Assembly: GCF_035325945.1 (NCBI RefSeq)
Contig: NZ_DAOKYX010000012.1
Span: 1-64,000, forward strand
DNA from: Parvibaculum sp035325945
GTDB lineage: Bacteria > Pseudomonadota > Alphaproteobacteria > Parvibaculales > Parvibaculaceae
Direction: 5' to 3'
Length of the DNA: 64,000 bases
Position numbers and translations under genes: made by a program. Within the stretch, counting starts at the first letter, position 1; each line of letters begins with the position of its first letter. Shown here one piece after another: positions 32,765 through 41,301 of the stretch. The notes under the pieces are model-generated. The model saw nothing but the letters and a program-made list of their open reading frames with translations, was not told where the DNA came from and searched no databases.

Positions 32765-33658
32765 TCAGCTTGCCGGGCGCAGCACACGGCCGGCGACCGC
32801 ATCGAGCTTCCTGACGAGTTCGGGGTCGCGCTTGGCCGGCGCGGTGATGAGCGCGGTATCGAGCACACGGTCGAAGCCCTGCGGCGAAGGCGCGCGCTCC
32901 GGCCCGAAGCTCTCCGCGACCGCGCGAACCACGGCCCGCGCATGGCCGGCATTTTCCTCCAGCACGCGCACCACATCCGAAACCTCGACATGCGCATGAT
33001 GCGGATGCCAGCAGTCATAATCCGTCACCATGGCGACGGTCGCGTAACAGATCTCCGCCTCGCGCGCGAGCTTGGCCTCCGGCATGTTGGTCATGCCGAT
33101 GACGGAGCATCCCCAGGAACGATAGAGGTTCGATTCCGCGAGGGTCGAGAATTGCGGCCCCTCCATCACGAGATAGGTGCCGCCGCGCGAATAGCGTATG
33201 TCGTTGGCCTTGCAGGCCGCCTCGATATGGTCGCCGAGGCGTGGGCAGACGGGCTCGGCCATCGAGACATGCGCCACGAACCCCTCGCCGAAAAAGCTCT
33301 TCTCGCGCGCGAAGGTGCGGTCGATGAACTGATCGACGATGACGAAAGTGCCCGGCGGCAATTCCTCCTTGAGCGAACCGACCGCCGAAACCGAAATGAT
33401 GTCGGTAACGCCCACGCGCTTGAGCGCGTCGATATTGGCCCGGTAGTTGATGCTCGATGGCGAATGGGGGTGGCCGCGCCCGTGACGCGGCAGAAACACC
33501 ATCTCGACCGGGCCGTTCGCGGTCGGCAGCTCGCCGAAATGAAGCTCGTCCGACGGCTCGCCCCAAGGCGTCGAAACGCGCTCCCAGCGCTCGTTCCGCA
33601 AGCCCGGAAGCTCATAGACGCCGCTGCCGCCGATCACGCCCAGAACTGTCTTCGCCAT
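32765..33658 (-). CDS. mtnP: S-methyl-5'-thioadenosine phosphorylase
   Basis: MtnP phosphorolyses methylthioadenosine, the by-product of polyamine and other SAM-using reactions, to adenine and methylthioribose-1-phosphate. The 297-residue protein shows GGSGVYELPGL near residue 10 (phosphate loop), the FLPRHGRGHPHSPSSINYRAN stretch in two pieces near 56-75, and the substrate-binding MEGPQFST near 166 and CYATVAMVTDYDCW near 205. It heads the minus-strand cluster mtnP-apt-TerC-mtnA-aldolase; it lies downstream of the pet terminator, so its promoter should be in 33659-33729. Confidence 0.95.
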   Translation of the reverse strand: MAKTVLGVIGGSGVYELPGLRNERWERVSTPWGEPSDELHFGELPTANGPVEMVFLPRHGRGHPHSPSSINYRANIDALKRVGVTDIISVSAVGSLKEELPPGTFVIVDQFIDRTFAREKSFFGEGFVAHVSMAEPVCPRLGDHIEAACKANDIRYSRGGTYLVMEGPQFSTLAESNLYRSWGCSVIGMTNMPEAKLAREAEICYATVAMVTDYDCWHPHHAHVEVSDVVRVLEENAGHARAVVRAVAESFGPERAPSPQGFDRVLDTALITAPAKRDPELVRKLDAVAGRVLRPAS

Positions 33659-33729
33659 CGCCGCTCCTCACTGCCGATACGCCGGCCAAACCGGCGGGAC
33701 CATAACAAGAAATTCCGCGATGAACATGA

Positions 33730-33755
33730 AAAAGGGCCTCCTGAGAGGCCCTTTT
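33730..33755. terminator. Bidirectional intrinsic terminator after petC
   Basis: An 11-base-pair stem, AAAAGGGCCTC with GAGGCCCTTTT, has a 4-base loop and A/T tracts on both sides. It ends the petABC transcript on the minus strand, beginning 22 bases past the petC stop. Confidence 0.9.
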
Positions 33756-33777
33756 CCGCCTGAAATGCCGTGTGGCG

Positions 33778-34605
33778 TCAGTGCTGGTCCTGCCAGACCT
33801 TCCGCGTCACGAAATAGAGGAGACCCGCCAGCGCGAGGAGATAGAGCGCGACCTGGAAGCCGAGGCGGTGGCGCTGCTCGAGCTTGGGTTCGGCCATCCA
33901 CATCATGAAGTGCGCCACGTCCTTCGCCTCCTGATCGAGGGTGTTCGGCGTGCCGTCCTCATAGTCGACCTGGCCGTCGCTCAGCGGCGCGGGCATGGCG
34001 ATGATGCCGCCGCCCGCCGTGAAGGCCGGGTTGTAGTGGCCGCCCGCCGGAACGGTGACGTCGGCCGGCGCTTCCGCATAGCTCGTCAGCAGGGTGTAGA
34101 TATAGGTCGCCCCGCCCTCGCGCGCCTTGGCCATGAGCGAGAGATCCGGCGGCGCGGCGCCGAGCGCGGCCGCGGCCGCTTCCTCGTTCGGATAGGGCGA
34201 GGGGAAGACGTCGCTCGGCTTGCCGTCACGCTCGAACATCTCGCCCGAAGCGTCGGGTCCGTCCTGAACCTTGATTTCGGCGGCAAGCGCCTTCACCTCG
34301 GCCTCGGAGAATTCCGGTCCGCCCGGCTCGCCGAGATTGCGGAAGTGCAGATACTTCGCCGAGTGGCAGGTCGCGCAGACTTCCTTGTAGACCTTGTAGC
34401 CGCGGCGAAGCGCGTCGCGGTCATAGGTGCCGAACGGCCCCTCGAAGGACCAGTTCACCTGCTTCAGATGGGCCTCGCCACCCTCGGCGCGAACCGGCCC
34501 CGACAGGGCGAAGACCGCGCCGAAGGCCACCGCCGCAACCGCGGCGACACCTGCGAGCTTCACGCCGAAGCGCGAGCGGGAAGAAGTTCCGATCATCTTT
34601 GTCAT
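33778..34605 (-). CDS. petC: Cytochrome c1
   Basis: Cytochrome c1 carries electrons from the Rieske protein to soluble cytochrome c. The 275-residue precursor has a signal peptide (about residues 1-38, cut after VRAE-like Ala), the haem motif CATCH near 75 (VCATCHSAKYLHFRNLG), an axial Met in the IIAMPAPL region near 205, and a C-terminal membrane anchor (LGFQVALYLLALAGLLYFVT). A longer open frame exists upstream but the true ATG follows GGGGAGAGAG in the gap after petB. This is not the fused b-c1 type: petB stops 17 bases before this start. Confidence 0.95.
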   Translation of the reverse strand: MTKMIGTSSRSRFGVKLAGVAAVAAVAFGAVFALSGPVRAEGGEAHLKQVNWSFEGPFGTYDRDALRRGYKVYKEVCATCHSAKYLHFRNLGEPGGPEFSEAEVKALAAEIKVQDGPDASGEMFERDGKPSDVFPSPYPNEEAAAAALGAAPPDLSLMAKAREGGATYIYTLLTSYAEAPADVTVPAGGHYNPAFTAGGGIIAMPAPLSDGQVDYEDGTPNTLDQEAKDVAHFMMWMAEPKLEQRHRLGFQVALYLLALAGLLYFVTRKVWQDQH

Positions 34606-34622
34606 TTGGCTCTCTCCCCTGC

Positions 34623-35891
34623 TCAGTTCTTCGCGGCGGATTTGCCAAGAACCGATGCGGCGATGCTCTCGGGCAGCTGCTTCGGCTTCTCGATCAGCCC
34701 CAGCACGGGGAAGAGAACGAGGAAGTGGAAGAAGTAGTAGAAGGTCAGGATGCGCGCGAGATGCGTCACCGTGAAGGCGATCTCGCCGACCTGCATGACG
34801 ACCATGTCGGGCGTCTTCGCACCGCACCAGCCAAGCCCCAGACACACGACGAAGTGAATCCAGAAGAACTGCTTGAAGAGCGGGCGGAAGCGCGCCGAGC
34901 GCACCTTCGACGTGTCGAGCCAGGGCAGCACGAAGAGGATGCCGATGGCGCCGAACATGAGCAGCACGCCACCGAGCTTGTCGGGCACTGCGCGAAGGAT
35001 CGCGTAGAAGGGCAGCAGGTACCATTCCGGCACGATATGGGGCGGCGTCTTCAGCGGATTGGCCACCTCGTAGTTCGCAACGTCGCCGAGCGAGTTCGGA
35101 TTGAAGAACACGAAGAAGGCGAACATGAGCAGGAAGATCGACATGCCGAACAGGTCCTTCGCCGTCGCATAGGGCGTGAAGGGAACCGTGTCCTGATCCT
35201 TGTTCTTGACCTCGATGCCTGCCGGATTGTTCTGCCCGGTCACATGCAGCGCCCAGATGTGCAGAATGACGACACCGGCGATGAGGAACGGGAAGAGATA
35301 GTGCAGCGAGAAGAAGCGGTTGAGCGTCGGATCGCCGATCGAGAAACCGCCCCAGAGCCAGGTCGAGATCGACTGGCCGACGAACGGAATCGCGCTGAAG
35401 AGGTTGGTGATAACCGTCGCGCCCCAGAAGCTCATCTGGCCCCAGGGAAGCACATAGCCGAAGAAGGCCGTCGCCATCATCAGCAGGTAAATGAGCACGC
35501 CGAGAATCCACAGCACCTCGCGCGGCGCCTTGTAGGAGCCGTAATAGAGGCCGCGGAACATGTGGACATAGACGGCGATGAAGAACATCGACGCGCCGTT
35601 CGCGTGGATATAGCGCAGCAGCCAGCCATAGTTCACATCGCGCATGATGTGCTCGACGCTGGCGAAGGCCAGTTCCGTCTGCGGGATATAGTGCATGGCG
35701 AGCACGATGCCGGTGACGATCTGGACGGCAAGGCACATGGTGAGGATGCCGCCGAACGTCCACCAGTAGTTGAGATTCTTCGGCACGGGGTAGCTCACCG
35801 CCGTGTCATGTGCGAGCCGGACGATCGGCAGGCGCGCATCAAGCCAGCGCGAGAAGCCGTTACCGGGATTGTAGGTGCTGTGACCGCTCAT
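34623..35891 (-). CDS. petB: Cytochrome b of the bc1 complex
   Basis: The 422-residue protein has eight membrane helices and the Qo motif PEWY (PHIVPEWYLLPFYAIL near 285). Haem-binding histidines are in RYIHANGASMFF near 90, HMFRGLYYGSY near 110 and ILHIWALHVTG near 205. The subunit oxidises ubiquinol in the membrane; it is followed by petC in the same direction and preceded by petA, the usual petABC order. The C-terminal extension beyond helix eight is short. Confidence 0.97.
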   Translation of the reverse strand: MSGHSTYNPGNGFSRWLDARLPIVRLAHDTAVSYPVPKNLNYWWTFGGILTMCLAVQIVTGIVLAMHYIPQTELAFASVEHIMRDVNYGWLLRYIHANGASMFFIAVYVHMFRGLYYGSYKAPREVLWILGVLIYLLMMATAFFGYVLPWGQMSFWGATVITNLFSAIPFVGQSISTWLWGGFSIGDPTLNRFFSLHYLFPFLIAGVVILHIWALHVTGQNNPAGIEVKNKDQDTVPFTPYATAKDLFGMSIFLLMFAFFVFFNPNSLGDVANYEVANPLKTPPHIVPEWYLLPFYAILRAVPDKLGGVLLMFGAIGILFVLPWLDTSKVRSARFRPLFKQFFWIHFVVCLGLGWCGAKTPDMVVMQVGEIAFTVTHLARILTFYYFFHFLVLFPVLGLIEKPKQLPESIAASVLGKSAAKN

Positions 35892-35904
35892 ATTTCGCGT
35901 CCCC

Positions 35905-36444
35905 TCAGCCGATTTTTATCTTGGTGTCGGAAATGAACGAATAGGGCGGAACCGCGAGGTTGAGCGGCGCGGGCCCCTTTCTGATGCGGCCGGAGGTGTC
36001 GTAGACCGAGCCGTGGCAGGGGCAGAAATAGCCGTTATATTCGCCCTTGTAGGCGAGCGGCACGCAACCCAGATGGGTGCAGATACCGACAAGGACGAGC
36101 CACTGCCGCTCGAGTTCGCCGTTCGGGCCCTTCATGACGCGCTGGTCGTCCGTCTCCGGATCGGGGAGCGAGGCGACATCGACCTCATCGGCCGCCTTGA
36201 TCTCCGCCTCGGAGCGGTGGCGCACGAAGACCGGCTTGCCGCGCCACTTGATCGTGATTTCCTGACCGACCGGGATGTTGGAAAGATCGACCTCGGTGGA
36301 GGCGAGCGCCAGAACCGAGGCGTCCGGGTTCATCTGGTCGATGAGCGGCCAGACGGCGGCAGCTGCTCCGACGGCAGCGAAGGCGCCAGTGGCCACATAA
36401 AGGAAGTCGCGCCGTGTGGGCTCGTCCGCGTGGATTTCTGCCAC
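35905..36444 (-). CDS. petA: Ubiquinol-cytochrome c reductase Rieske iron-sulfur protein
   Basis: The 179-residue Rieske subunit has an N-terminal TAT-type anchor (RRDFLYVATGAFAAVGAAAA near residues 11-30) and the cluster ligands CTHLGC and CPCHGS (about 122-145). A GTG start at 36444 is chosen because AAGGAG lies nine bases upstream and it gives the family N-terminus MAEIHADEPTRRDF. A longer frame lacks a signal. It is the first gene of petABC. Confidence 0.93.
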   Translation of the reverse strand: MAEIHADEPTRRDFLYVATGAFAAVGAAAAVWPLIDQMNPDASVLALASTEVDLSNIPVGQEITIKWRGKPVFVRHRSEAEIKAADEVDVASLPDPETDDQRVMKGPNGELERQWLVLVGICTHLGCVPLAYKGEYNGYFCPCHGSVYDTSGRIRKGPAPLNLAVPPYSFISDTKIKIG

Positions 36445-36714
36445 GGTTGAGGTCTCCTTGAATGAAAGGCCTGACGCCGCTCTCCCACCCCTTCCGGCGG
36501 CCCTTCGAGGAAACTCCCCCCAAGGTCGAAGCGACGCGGCACACCCGCATATTAAGAGCGAAAGCCCCCGATTCCGGGACCGAATCCCCGGACTTCGCCC
36601 CATATGCGGCGTTTTGTGGCATCCATCGGGGAGCTTGTCCAGCCCCGGCTTCACTGTGGCAGGATGACGCATCGCCGCATAGTTCAATCAATGCCCCCGA
36701 GCCGGAAGAGACCG

Positions 36715-37218
36715 ATGCGCCTTGCCCTTTTCGAGCCCGATATTCCCCAGAACACCGGCACGCTGATCCGCCTCGGCGCCTGCCTTGGCGTCCCGGTCGA
36801 TGTGATCGAACCCTGTGGTTTCCCCTGGGGCGACCGGGGTGTCAGGCGGGCCGGCCTCGACTATATCGGCCTTGCGGAGGTGACGCGGCACGCGAGCTGG
36901 GAGGCTTTTCTGGCCGCCCGGCAGTTCAGCGGCGAACAGGGCGAGCGCCTCATCCTCCTGACGACGAAGAGCGCCGAGCCCTATTGGCGCTTCTCGTTCC
37001 GCCCCGGCGACACGCTTCTCCTCGGCCGGGAATCGGTCGGCGTTCCGCCCCATGTCCATGAACGGGCCGACGCCCGCCTCACCGTGCCCATGCGCCCGGA
37101 TACCCGCTCCCTCAATGTCGCGATCGCCGCCGCCATGGTGCTCGGCGAGGGCTTGAGGCAGACAGGAGCGTTTCCGGCCGCTACAAATGCGGCGTCAATT
37201 TCTGGAGGCGGGGCATGA
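36715..37218 (+). CDS. trmL: tRNA (cytidine/uridine-2'-O-)-methyltransferase TrmL
   Basis: TrmL methylates the ribose of nucleotide 34 in leucine tRNAs. The 167-residue SPOUT protein starts MRLALFEPDIPQNTGTLIRL, has PWGDRGVRRAGLDY near 39, the knot loop LLLGRESVGVPPHVH near 101 and LTVPMRPDTRSLNVAIAAAM near 123. The ATG after GGAAGAG is used; an upstream ATG gives an N-terminal extension without a ribosome site. Its stop overlaps the hemF start (ATGA), so the two are translationally coupled. Confidence 0.93.
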   Translation: MRLALFEPDIPQNTGTLIRLGACLGVPVDVIEPCGFPWGDRGVRRAGLDYIGLAEVTRHASWEAFLAARQFSGEQGERLILLTTKSAEPYWRFSFRPGDTLLLGRESVGVPPHVHERADARLTVPMRPDTRSLNVAIAAAMVLGEGLRQTGAFPAATNAASISGGGA

Positions 37219-38093
37219 CGGATCTCACCGAAAAGCGAAAGGCGCGCGCGGCAGCCTGGTTTCGCGAATTGCGCGACATGATTTGCGCCGAATTCGAGAA
37301 GCTGGAGGACGAGCTCGCCGGCACCTATGCGGAGCGTCAGCCCGGCCGCTTCGTCCGCACTCCCTGGACGCGCGGCGACGGCACGAAGGACGAAGGCGGC
37401 GGCGAAATGTCGGTCATGCATGGCCGCGTCTTCGAGAAGGTCGGCGTACACATCTCGACCGTGCATGGCGAGTTTTCGGAGGATTTCCGCAAGCAGATCC
37501 AGGGCGCCGAGGAAGACCCCCGCTTCTGGGCCTCGGGCATCTCGCTCATCGCCCATATGCAGAACCCGCGCGTGCCCGCCGTTCACATGAACACGCGCCA
37601 TGTCGTGACGACGAAGGCCTGGTTCGGCGGTGGCGGCGACCTCACGCCGGTGCTCGACGTCCAGCGCCGCGACGACCACCCCGACACGATGGACTTCCAC
37701 GCCGCCTACAAGCGCGCCTGCGACAAGCATGATGCGAGCTATTACCCGCGCTTCAAGAAATGGTGTGACGAATATTTCTTCCTGCCCCACCGCAACGAGC
37801 CGCGCGGCACGGGCGGCATCTTCTATGACCACCACGACACGGGCGACTGGGAGAAGGATTTCACCTTCACGCAGGATGTCGGCCGCGCCTTCCTCGACAT
37901 CTATCCCGACCTCGTCCGCCGCCACATGAACGAGGCGTGGACGCCGGAGGAGCGCGAGGAACAGCTCGTACGCCGCGGCCGCTATGTCGAGTTCAACCTG
38001 CTTTATGACCGCGGCACGGTCTTCGGCCTCAAGACCGGCGGCAATGTGAACTCGATCCTGTCTTCCATGCCGCCCGAGGTGAAATGGCCGTGA
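37215..38093 (+). CDS. hemF: Oxygen-dependent coproporphyrinogen III oxidase
   Basis: HemF decarboxylates coproporphyrinogen III to protoporphyrinogen IX using O2. The 292-residue protein has the signature stretch MNTRHVVTTKAWFGGGGDLTP in pieces near 120-140, HRNEPRGTGGIFYDHHDTG near 192, and RGRYVEFNLLYDRGTVFGLKTGG near the end. It is coupled to trmL. An oxygen-independent counterpart, hemN, lies 0.5 kb away in the opposite direction, so haem synthesis can run with or without oxygen. Confidence 0.97.
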   Translation: MTDLTEKRKARAAAWFRELRDMICAEFEKLEDELAGTYAERQPGRFVRTPWTRGDGTKDEGGGEMSVMHGRVFEKVGVHISTVHGEFSEDFRKQIQGAEEDPRFWASGISLIAHMQNPRVPAVHMNTRHVVTTKAWFGGGGDLTPVLDVQRRDDHPDTMDFHAAYKRACDKHDASYYPRFKKWCDEYFFLPHRNEPRGTGGIFYDHHDTGDWEKDFTFTQDVGRAFLDIYPDLVRRHMNEAWTPEEREEQLVRRGRYVEFNLLYDRGTVFGLKTGGNVNSILSSMPPEVKWP

Positions 38094-38107
38094 AGGCTTG
38101 ACGGCCA

Positions 38108-38584
38108 ATGGCCAGGGGCGAGACGGCGGCGCAGCGCTTTCTGCGCCTCAACGGCTACCAGGGCACGTTCCGCGAAGTGCCGGTGCCGAAGGACCGCAAG
38201 ACTTCGGCGCTCGAAATGGCCGAGGCGGGCGGCCTCGACCCCGCGCGACTTTTCAAGACACTGATCGTCGAGGCGGATGACGGAAAGCTCGCGGTCGCCA
38301 TCGTTCCCGCCTCGCGCGATCTCGACCGCAAGGCGCTGGCGCGCGAGATCGGCGCCAAGCGCATCGACCTCGCGGCGAAAGAGAAGGCCGTGAAGACGAC
38401 CGGCTATCAGATGGGCGCCTGCAGCCCGCTCGGCCAGAAGAAGAAACTGCCGACCTTTCTCGATGCGAGCGCGGAAGGCTTCGAGACGATCTATGTGAGC
38501 GGCGGCGCCTTCGGCCTCGAACTTGAAATCGCGCCCGGCGAATTGCTGAAGGCGACGGAAGGCCGCCTCGCGCCGATCGCCTGA
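38108..38584 (+). CDS. YbaK/EbsC-type aminoacyl-tRNA deacylase
   Basis: The 158-residue protein is of the YbaK family, which removes Cys (or similar residues) from mischarged tRNA-Pro. LFKTLIVEADDGKLAVAIVP near 55-74 with the key Lys of the binding site (FKTL), and TGYQMGACSPLGQKKKLPTFLD near 98, are typical. It lies 14 bp after hemF in the same direction and ends one base before the opposing hemN gene. The amino acid specificity between YbaK and ProX-like forms is not resolved. Confidence 0.9.
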   Translation: MARGETAAQRFLRLNGYQGTFREVPVPKDRKTSALEMAEAGGLDPARLFKTLIVEADDGKLAVAIVPASRDLDRKALAREIGAKRIDLAAKEKAVKTTGYQMGACSPLGQKKKLPTFLDASAEGFETIYVSGGAFGLELEIAPGELLKATEGRLAPIA

Positions 38585-38585
38585 A

Positions 38586-39935
38586 CTAGACGGCCCTTGA
38601 GTGCCGCGCCTCGCCCGTGTCGAGATAGCGGTCGAAGGCGGCGCAGACGGCGCGCACGAGAGGCTTGCCCTCCTCGGTCATGACGAGGCGGCGGCCTTCG
38701 CGCCGCACGATGCCGTCGGCTTCGAGCGCGGCGAGCGAGGCAAGCTCGCTCTCGAAGCTCTCCCCGGCCGCGCCATGCGCCGCCAGCACCTCGTCGAGAT
38801 CGACCGCCATGTCGCACATGAGCCGCTCGATGATCGCGCGGCGAAGCCTGTCCTCGCCCGTGATCTCGATGCCGCGCGCGATGGGAAGGCGCCCCTCGCG
38901 CACAAGCGCCTTGTAGCGGTCGATGGCGATTTCATTCGCCACATAGCCATGCGGCAGCGAGCCGATGGCGGACGCCCCGAAACCGATGAGCGCCGGCGCG
39001 CTGTCGGTCGTGTAGCCCTGAAAATTGCGGTGAAGCGCGCCGCTCCTCTGCGCAAGGACGAGTTCGTCGTCCGGCAGCGCGAAGTGATCGAGCCCGATCG
39101 CGACATAGCCGAGCGCCTGAAGCCGCGCCGATGCCGCCTCATATTGCCGCCAGCGCTCCGCCATGTCGGGCAGCGCATCCTCGGGGATGAGCCGCTGATG
39201 CGTCTTCATCCACGGCACATGGGCATAGCCGAAAAGCGCGATGCGCGCGGGCGCGAGCGAAGCGCCGCGTTCCACCGTCTCGATGACGCTCTCGACCGTC
39301 TGATGAGGAAGCCCGTAGCAGAGATCCATATTGATGGCGCCGATGCCATGCGCCCGCAGCCAGAGGATGACGCGCTCCGTCACCTCGAAAGGCTGGATGC
39401 GATTGATCGCCGCCTGAACCTTCGGATTGAAGTCCTGCACGCCGATGGAAGCGCGGGTGACGCCCGCCTTCGCCATTGCCTCCACATAGGCTTCATCTGC
39501 CGTTCGCGGATCGAGTTCGACCGCGACCTCCGCACCGGGCAGAAGATCGAAACGCGCCCGCATCGCATCGACCATACGCGTGAAATCGTCAGGCGTCAGA
39601 ACGGTGGGGCTGCCACCGCCGAAATGGATGTGGCGAACGCCCATGCGCGAGGGAAGCTTCGAGGCGACGAGCGAGATTTCCGCCAGAAGCGCCTCGAGAT
39701 AATCCGCAACCGGCGCATATTTCTTCGTCGCCTTGGTGTGGCAGCCGCAGAACCAGCACATCTCCGCACAATAGGCGACATGCGCATAGAGCGAGAGCGG
39801 CGTGTCGGGCGCAAGAGCGCCGAGCCATGTCTCATAGCGCGCCGCATCGACGCGCGGGCCGAAATGCGGCGCTGTCGGATAGGAGGTGTAGCGGGGAACC
39901 CGCAGATCGTATCGTTCTATGAGATCGGCTCGCAT
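38586..39935 (-). CDS. hemN: Oxygen-independent coproporphyrinogen III dehydrogenase
   Basis: This radical SAM enzyme makes protoporphyrinogen IX anaerobically. In the 449-residue protein, C56, C60 and C63 (YCAEMCWFC) bind the 4Fe-4S cluster and the adjacent CH contributes to the HemN CxxxCxxCxC pattern. The HFGGGSPT SAM motif is near 106 and the C-terminal HemN domain with QNFQGYTTD-like text (RNFQGYTT) near 303 confirms HemN over the HemW relatives. Length fits. I see no FNR-type TTGAT-N4-ATCAA box directly upstream. Confidence 0.95.
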   Translation of the reverse strand: MRADLIERYDLRVPRYTSYPTAPHFGPRVDAARYETWLGALAPDTPLSLYAHVAYCAEMCWFCGCHTKATKKYAPVADYLEALLAEISLVASKLPSRMGVRHIHFGGGSPTVLTPDDFTRMVDAMRARFDLLPGAEVAVELDPRTADEAYVEAMAKAGVTRASIGVQDFNPKVQAAINRIQPFEVTERVILWLRAHGIGAINMDLCYGLPHQTVESVIETVERGASLAPARIALFGYAHVPWMKTHQRLIPEDALPDMAERWRQYEAASARLQALGYVAIGLDHFALPDDELVLAQRSGALHRNFQGYTTDSAPALIGFGASAIGSLPHGYVANEIAIDRYKALVREGRLPIARGIEITGEDRLRRAIIERLMCDMAVDLDEVLAAHGAAGESFESELASLAALEADGIVRREGRRLVMTEEGKPLVRAVCAAFDRYLDTGEARHSRAV

Positions 39936-40030
39936 GGGGGAACGCTACGTCCCCCGCACGCGCTTTGAAATTGGCCGCTTTGTCGCGGGGGGAGGCGAAA
40001 CGCCGCGCATTCGCGCGGGCCCACCCCGTC

Positions 40031-41281
40031 TCAGTACACCGTCGCCTGCACGATCGCCTTCAGCCGCTCGATGATCGAGAACTCGTCATCGGTGAAGTCG
40101 GAATCGATCCACCATTCCTCGACCTCGCGCCAGACGCGCCCGACCTCCGGCCCCTCGGGAACGCCGGCCGCCTTGATCATCTGGCCGGTCAGCGGCATTT
40201 CGGGCCGTTCCCAGCTATCGGCCATGGCGAGCAGGGCGCGCCACTGGAAATTGTTGTGATCCTTGCGGTCGTTCGCCCAGCCGAGCATGACCCGGTCCTT
40301 GAAGAGGTCACGGCCCATCACATAGACCGCGCGGCGCATCTCGCGCATGGAGAGATAGGAGACGACCTTCGTCTTGTCGTTGAGCGCCTTCGAGATGCGG
40401 TCGCGATCCTTGTTGGAAAGCCGGAGCCGGTCGGCGAGCGCCGCCACACCCGCCTCGTCGAGATCGAGCGTGGAAGCGAGCCGCAGCACCGCGTCGCAGG
40501 TGAAAAGCTGGTTCGCCTCGATGTCGACGAGCTTCTCGAAGCGGTCGAGGCGCGAAGCCTCGGGCAGAACGACCGAGAGGATGCCGGCGGCGGCCATCTG
40601 GCGGAAGGCGGCAGCCGCCTCGTCCGCGGCGGCAATCTTCAGCAGCTCGTCGCGCACGCGCTCGCCCGAAAGCAGGCGAAGCCCCTCGCGCAGGCTGGCG
40701 CAGGCCTTGAGCCCCTCCGCATCGGGCTCGCCCCTGCCATAATGCGCATGTATGCGGAAGAAACGCAGGATGCGCAGATAATCCTCGCGGATGCGCGCTT
40801 CGGCATCGCCGATGAAGCGGACGCGCCGCGCCTTGAGGTCTTCGCGCCCCGTGCCGAGCGGGTCGTGCACGGTGCCGTCGGCATCCGCATAAAGCGCGTT
40901 GATCGTGAAATCGCGCCGCTTCGCATCCTCCAGCCAGTCGCCGGTGAAGGCCACTTCGGCGCGGCGGCCATCCGTCTTCATGTCGACGCGGAGCGTGGTG
41001 ATCTCGAAATGACGCGTCGGCGTGACCGCCGTGATCGTGCCATGCGCCAGCCCGGTGGGGACGACCTTGACCCCTTTTGCGGTCAGGAGTTCCTGCGCGC
41101 GCTCCGGCGTCTCGCTCGTCGCGATGTCGATGTCGGTGACGGGCTCGCCGAGAAGCGCGTTCCGGACCGAACCGCCGACGAAGCGCGAAACGCCGCCGCC
41201 CGAGGCGAGCGCATCCATGACGGCGCGCGTATCGGCATCGTTCAGCCACTCGGCGCGGGCAAGCTCTTTCTCGGCACTCAT
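40031..41281 (-). CDS. cca: CCA tRNA nucleotidyltransferase family protein
   Basis: The 416-residue class II nucleotidyltransferase has the GGSVRNALLG loop near residue 36, catalytic aspartates in DIDIAT near 50, and the RRDFTINALY motif near 123, followed by a head domain for tRNA binding (RIREDYLRILRFFRIHAHYG). It most likely adds or repairs the 3' CCA; poly(A) polymerase is the related alternative, but no long basic C-terminal domain is seen. It follows the Nudix gene by 20 bp on the minus strand. Confidence 0.9.
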   Translation of the reverse strand: MSAEKELARAEWLNDADTRAVMDALASGGGVSRFVGGSVRNALLGEPVTDIDIATSETPERAQELLTAKGVKVVPTGLAHGTITAVTPTRHFEITTLRVDMKTDGRRAEVAFTGDWLEDAKRRDFTINALYADADGTVHDPLGTGREDLKARRVRFIGDAEARIREDYLRILRFFRIHAHYGRGEPDAEGLKACASLREGLRLLSGERVRDELLKIAAADEAAAAFRQMAAAGILSVVLPEASRLDRFEKLVDIEANQLFTCDAVLRLASTLDLDEAGVAALADRLRLSNKDRDRISKALNDKTKVVSYLSMREMRRAVYVMGRDLFKDRVMLGWANDRKDHNNFQWRALLAMADSWERPEMPLTGQMIKAAGVPEGPEVGRVWREVEEWWIDSDFTDDEFSIIERLKAIVQATVY

Positions 41282-41301
41282 CGCGTCACTCCCTCGGATT
41301 G

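Noticed and set aside
33778..35763. A continuous frame covering petC and much of petB, suggesting a fused cytochrome b-c1
   Set aside because: petB reads in a different frame and stops at 34623. petC has its own start and ribosome site at 34605, so there is no fusion of the fbcH type.
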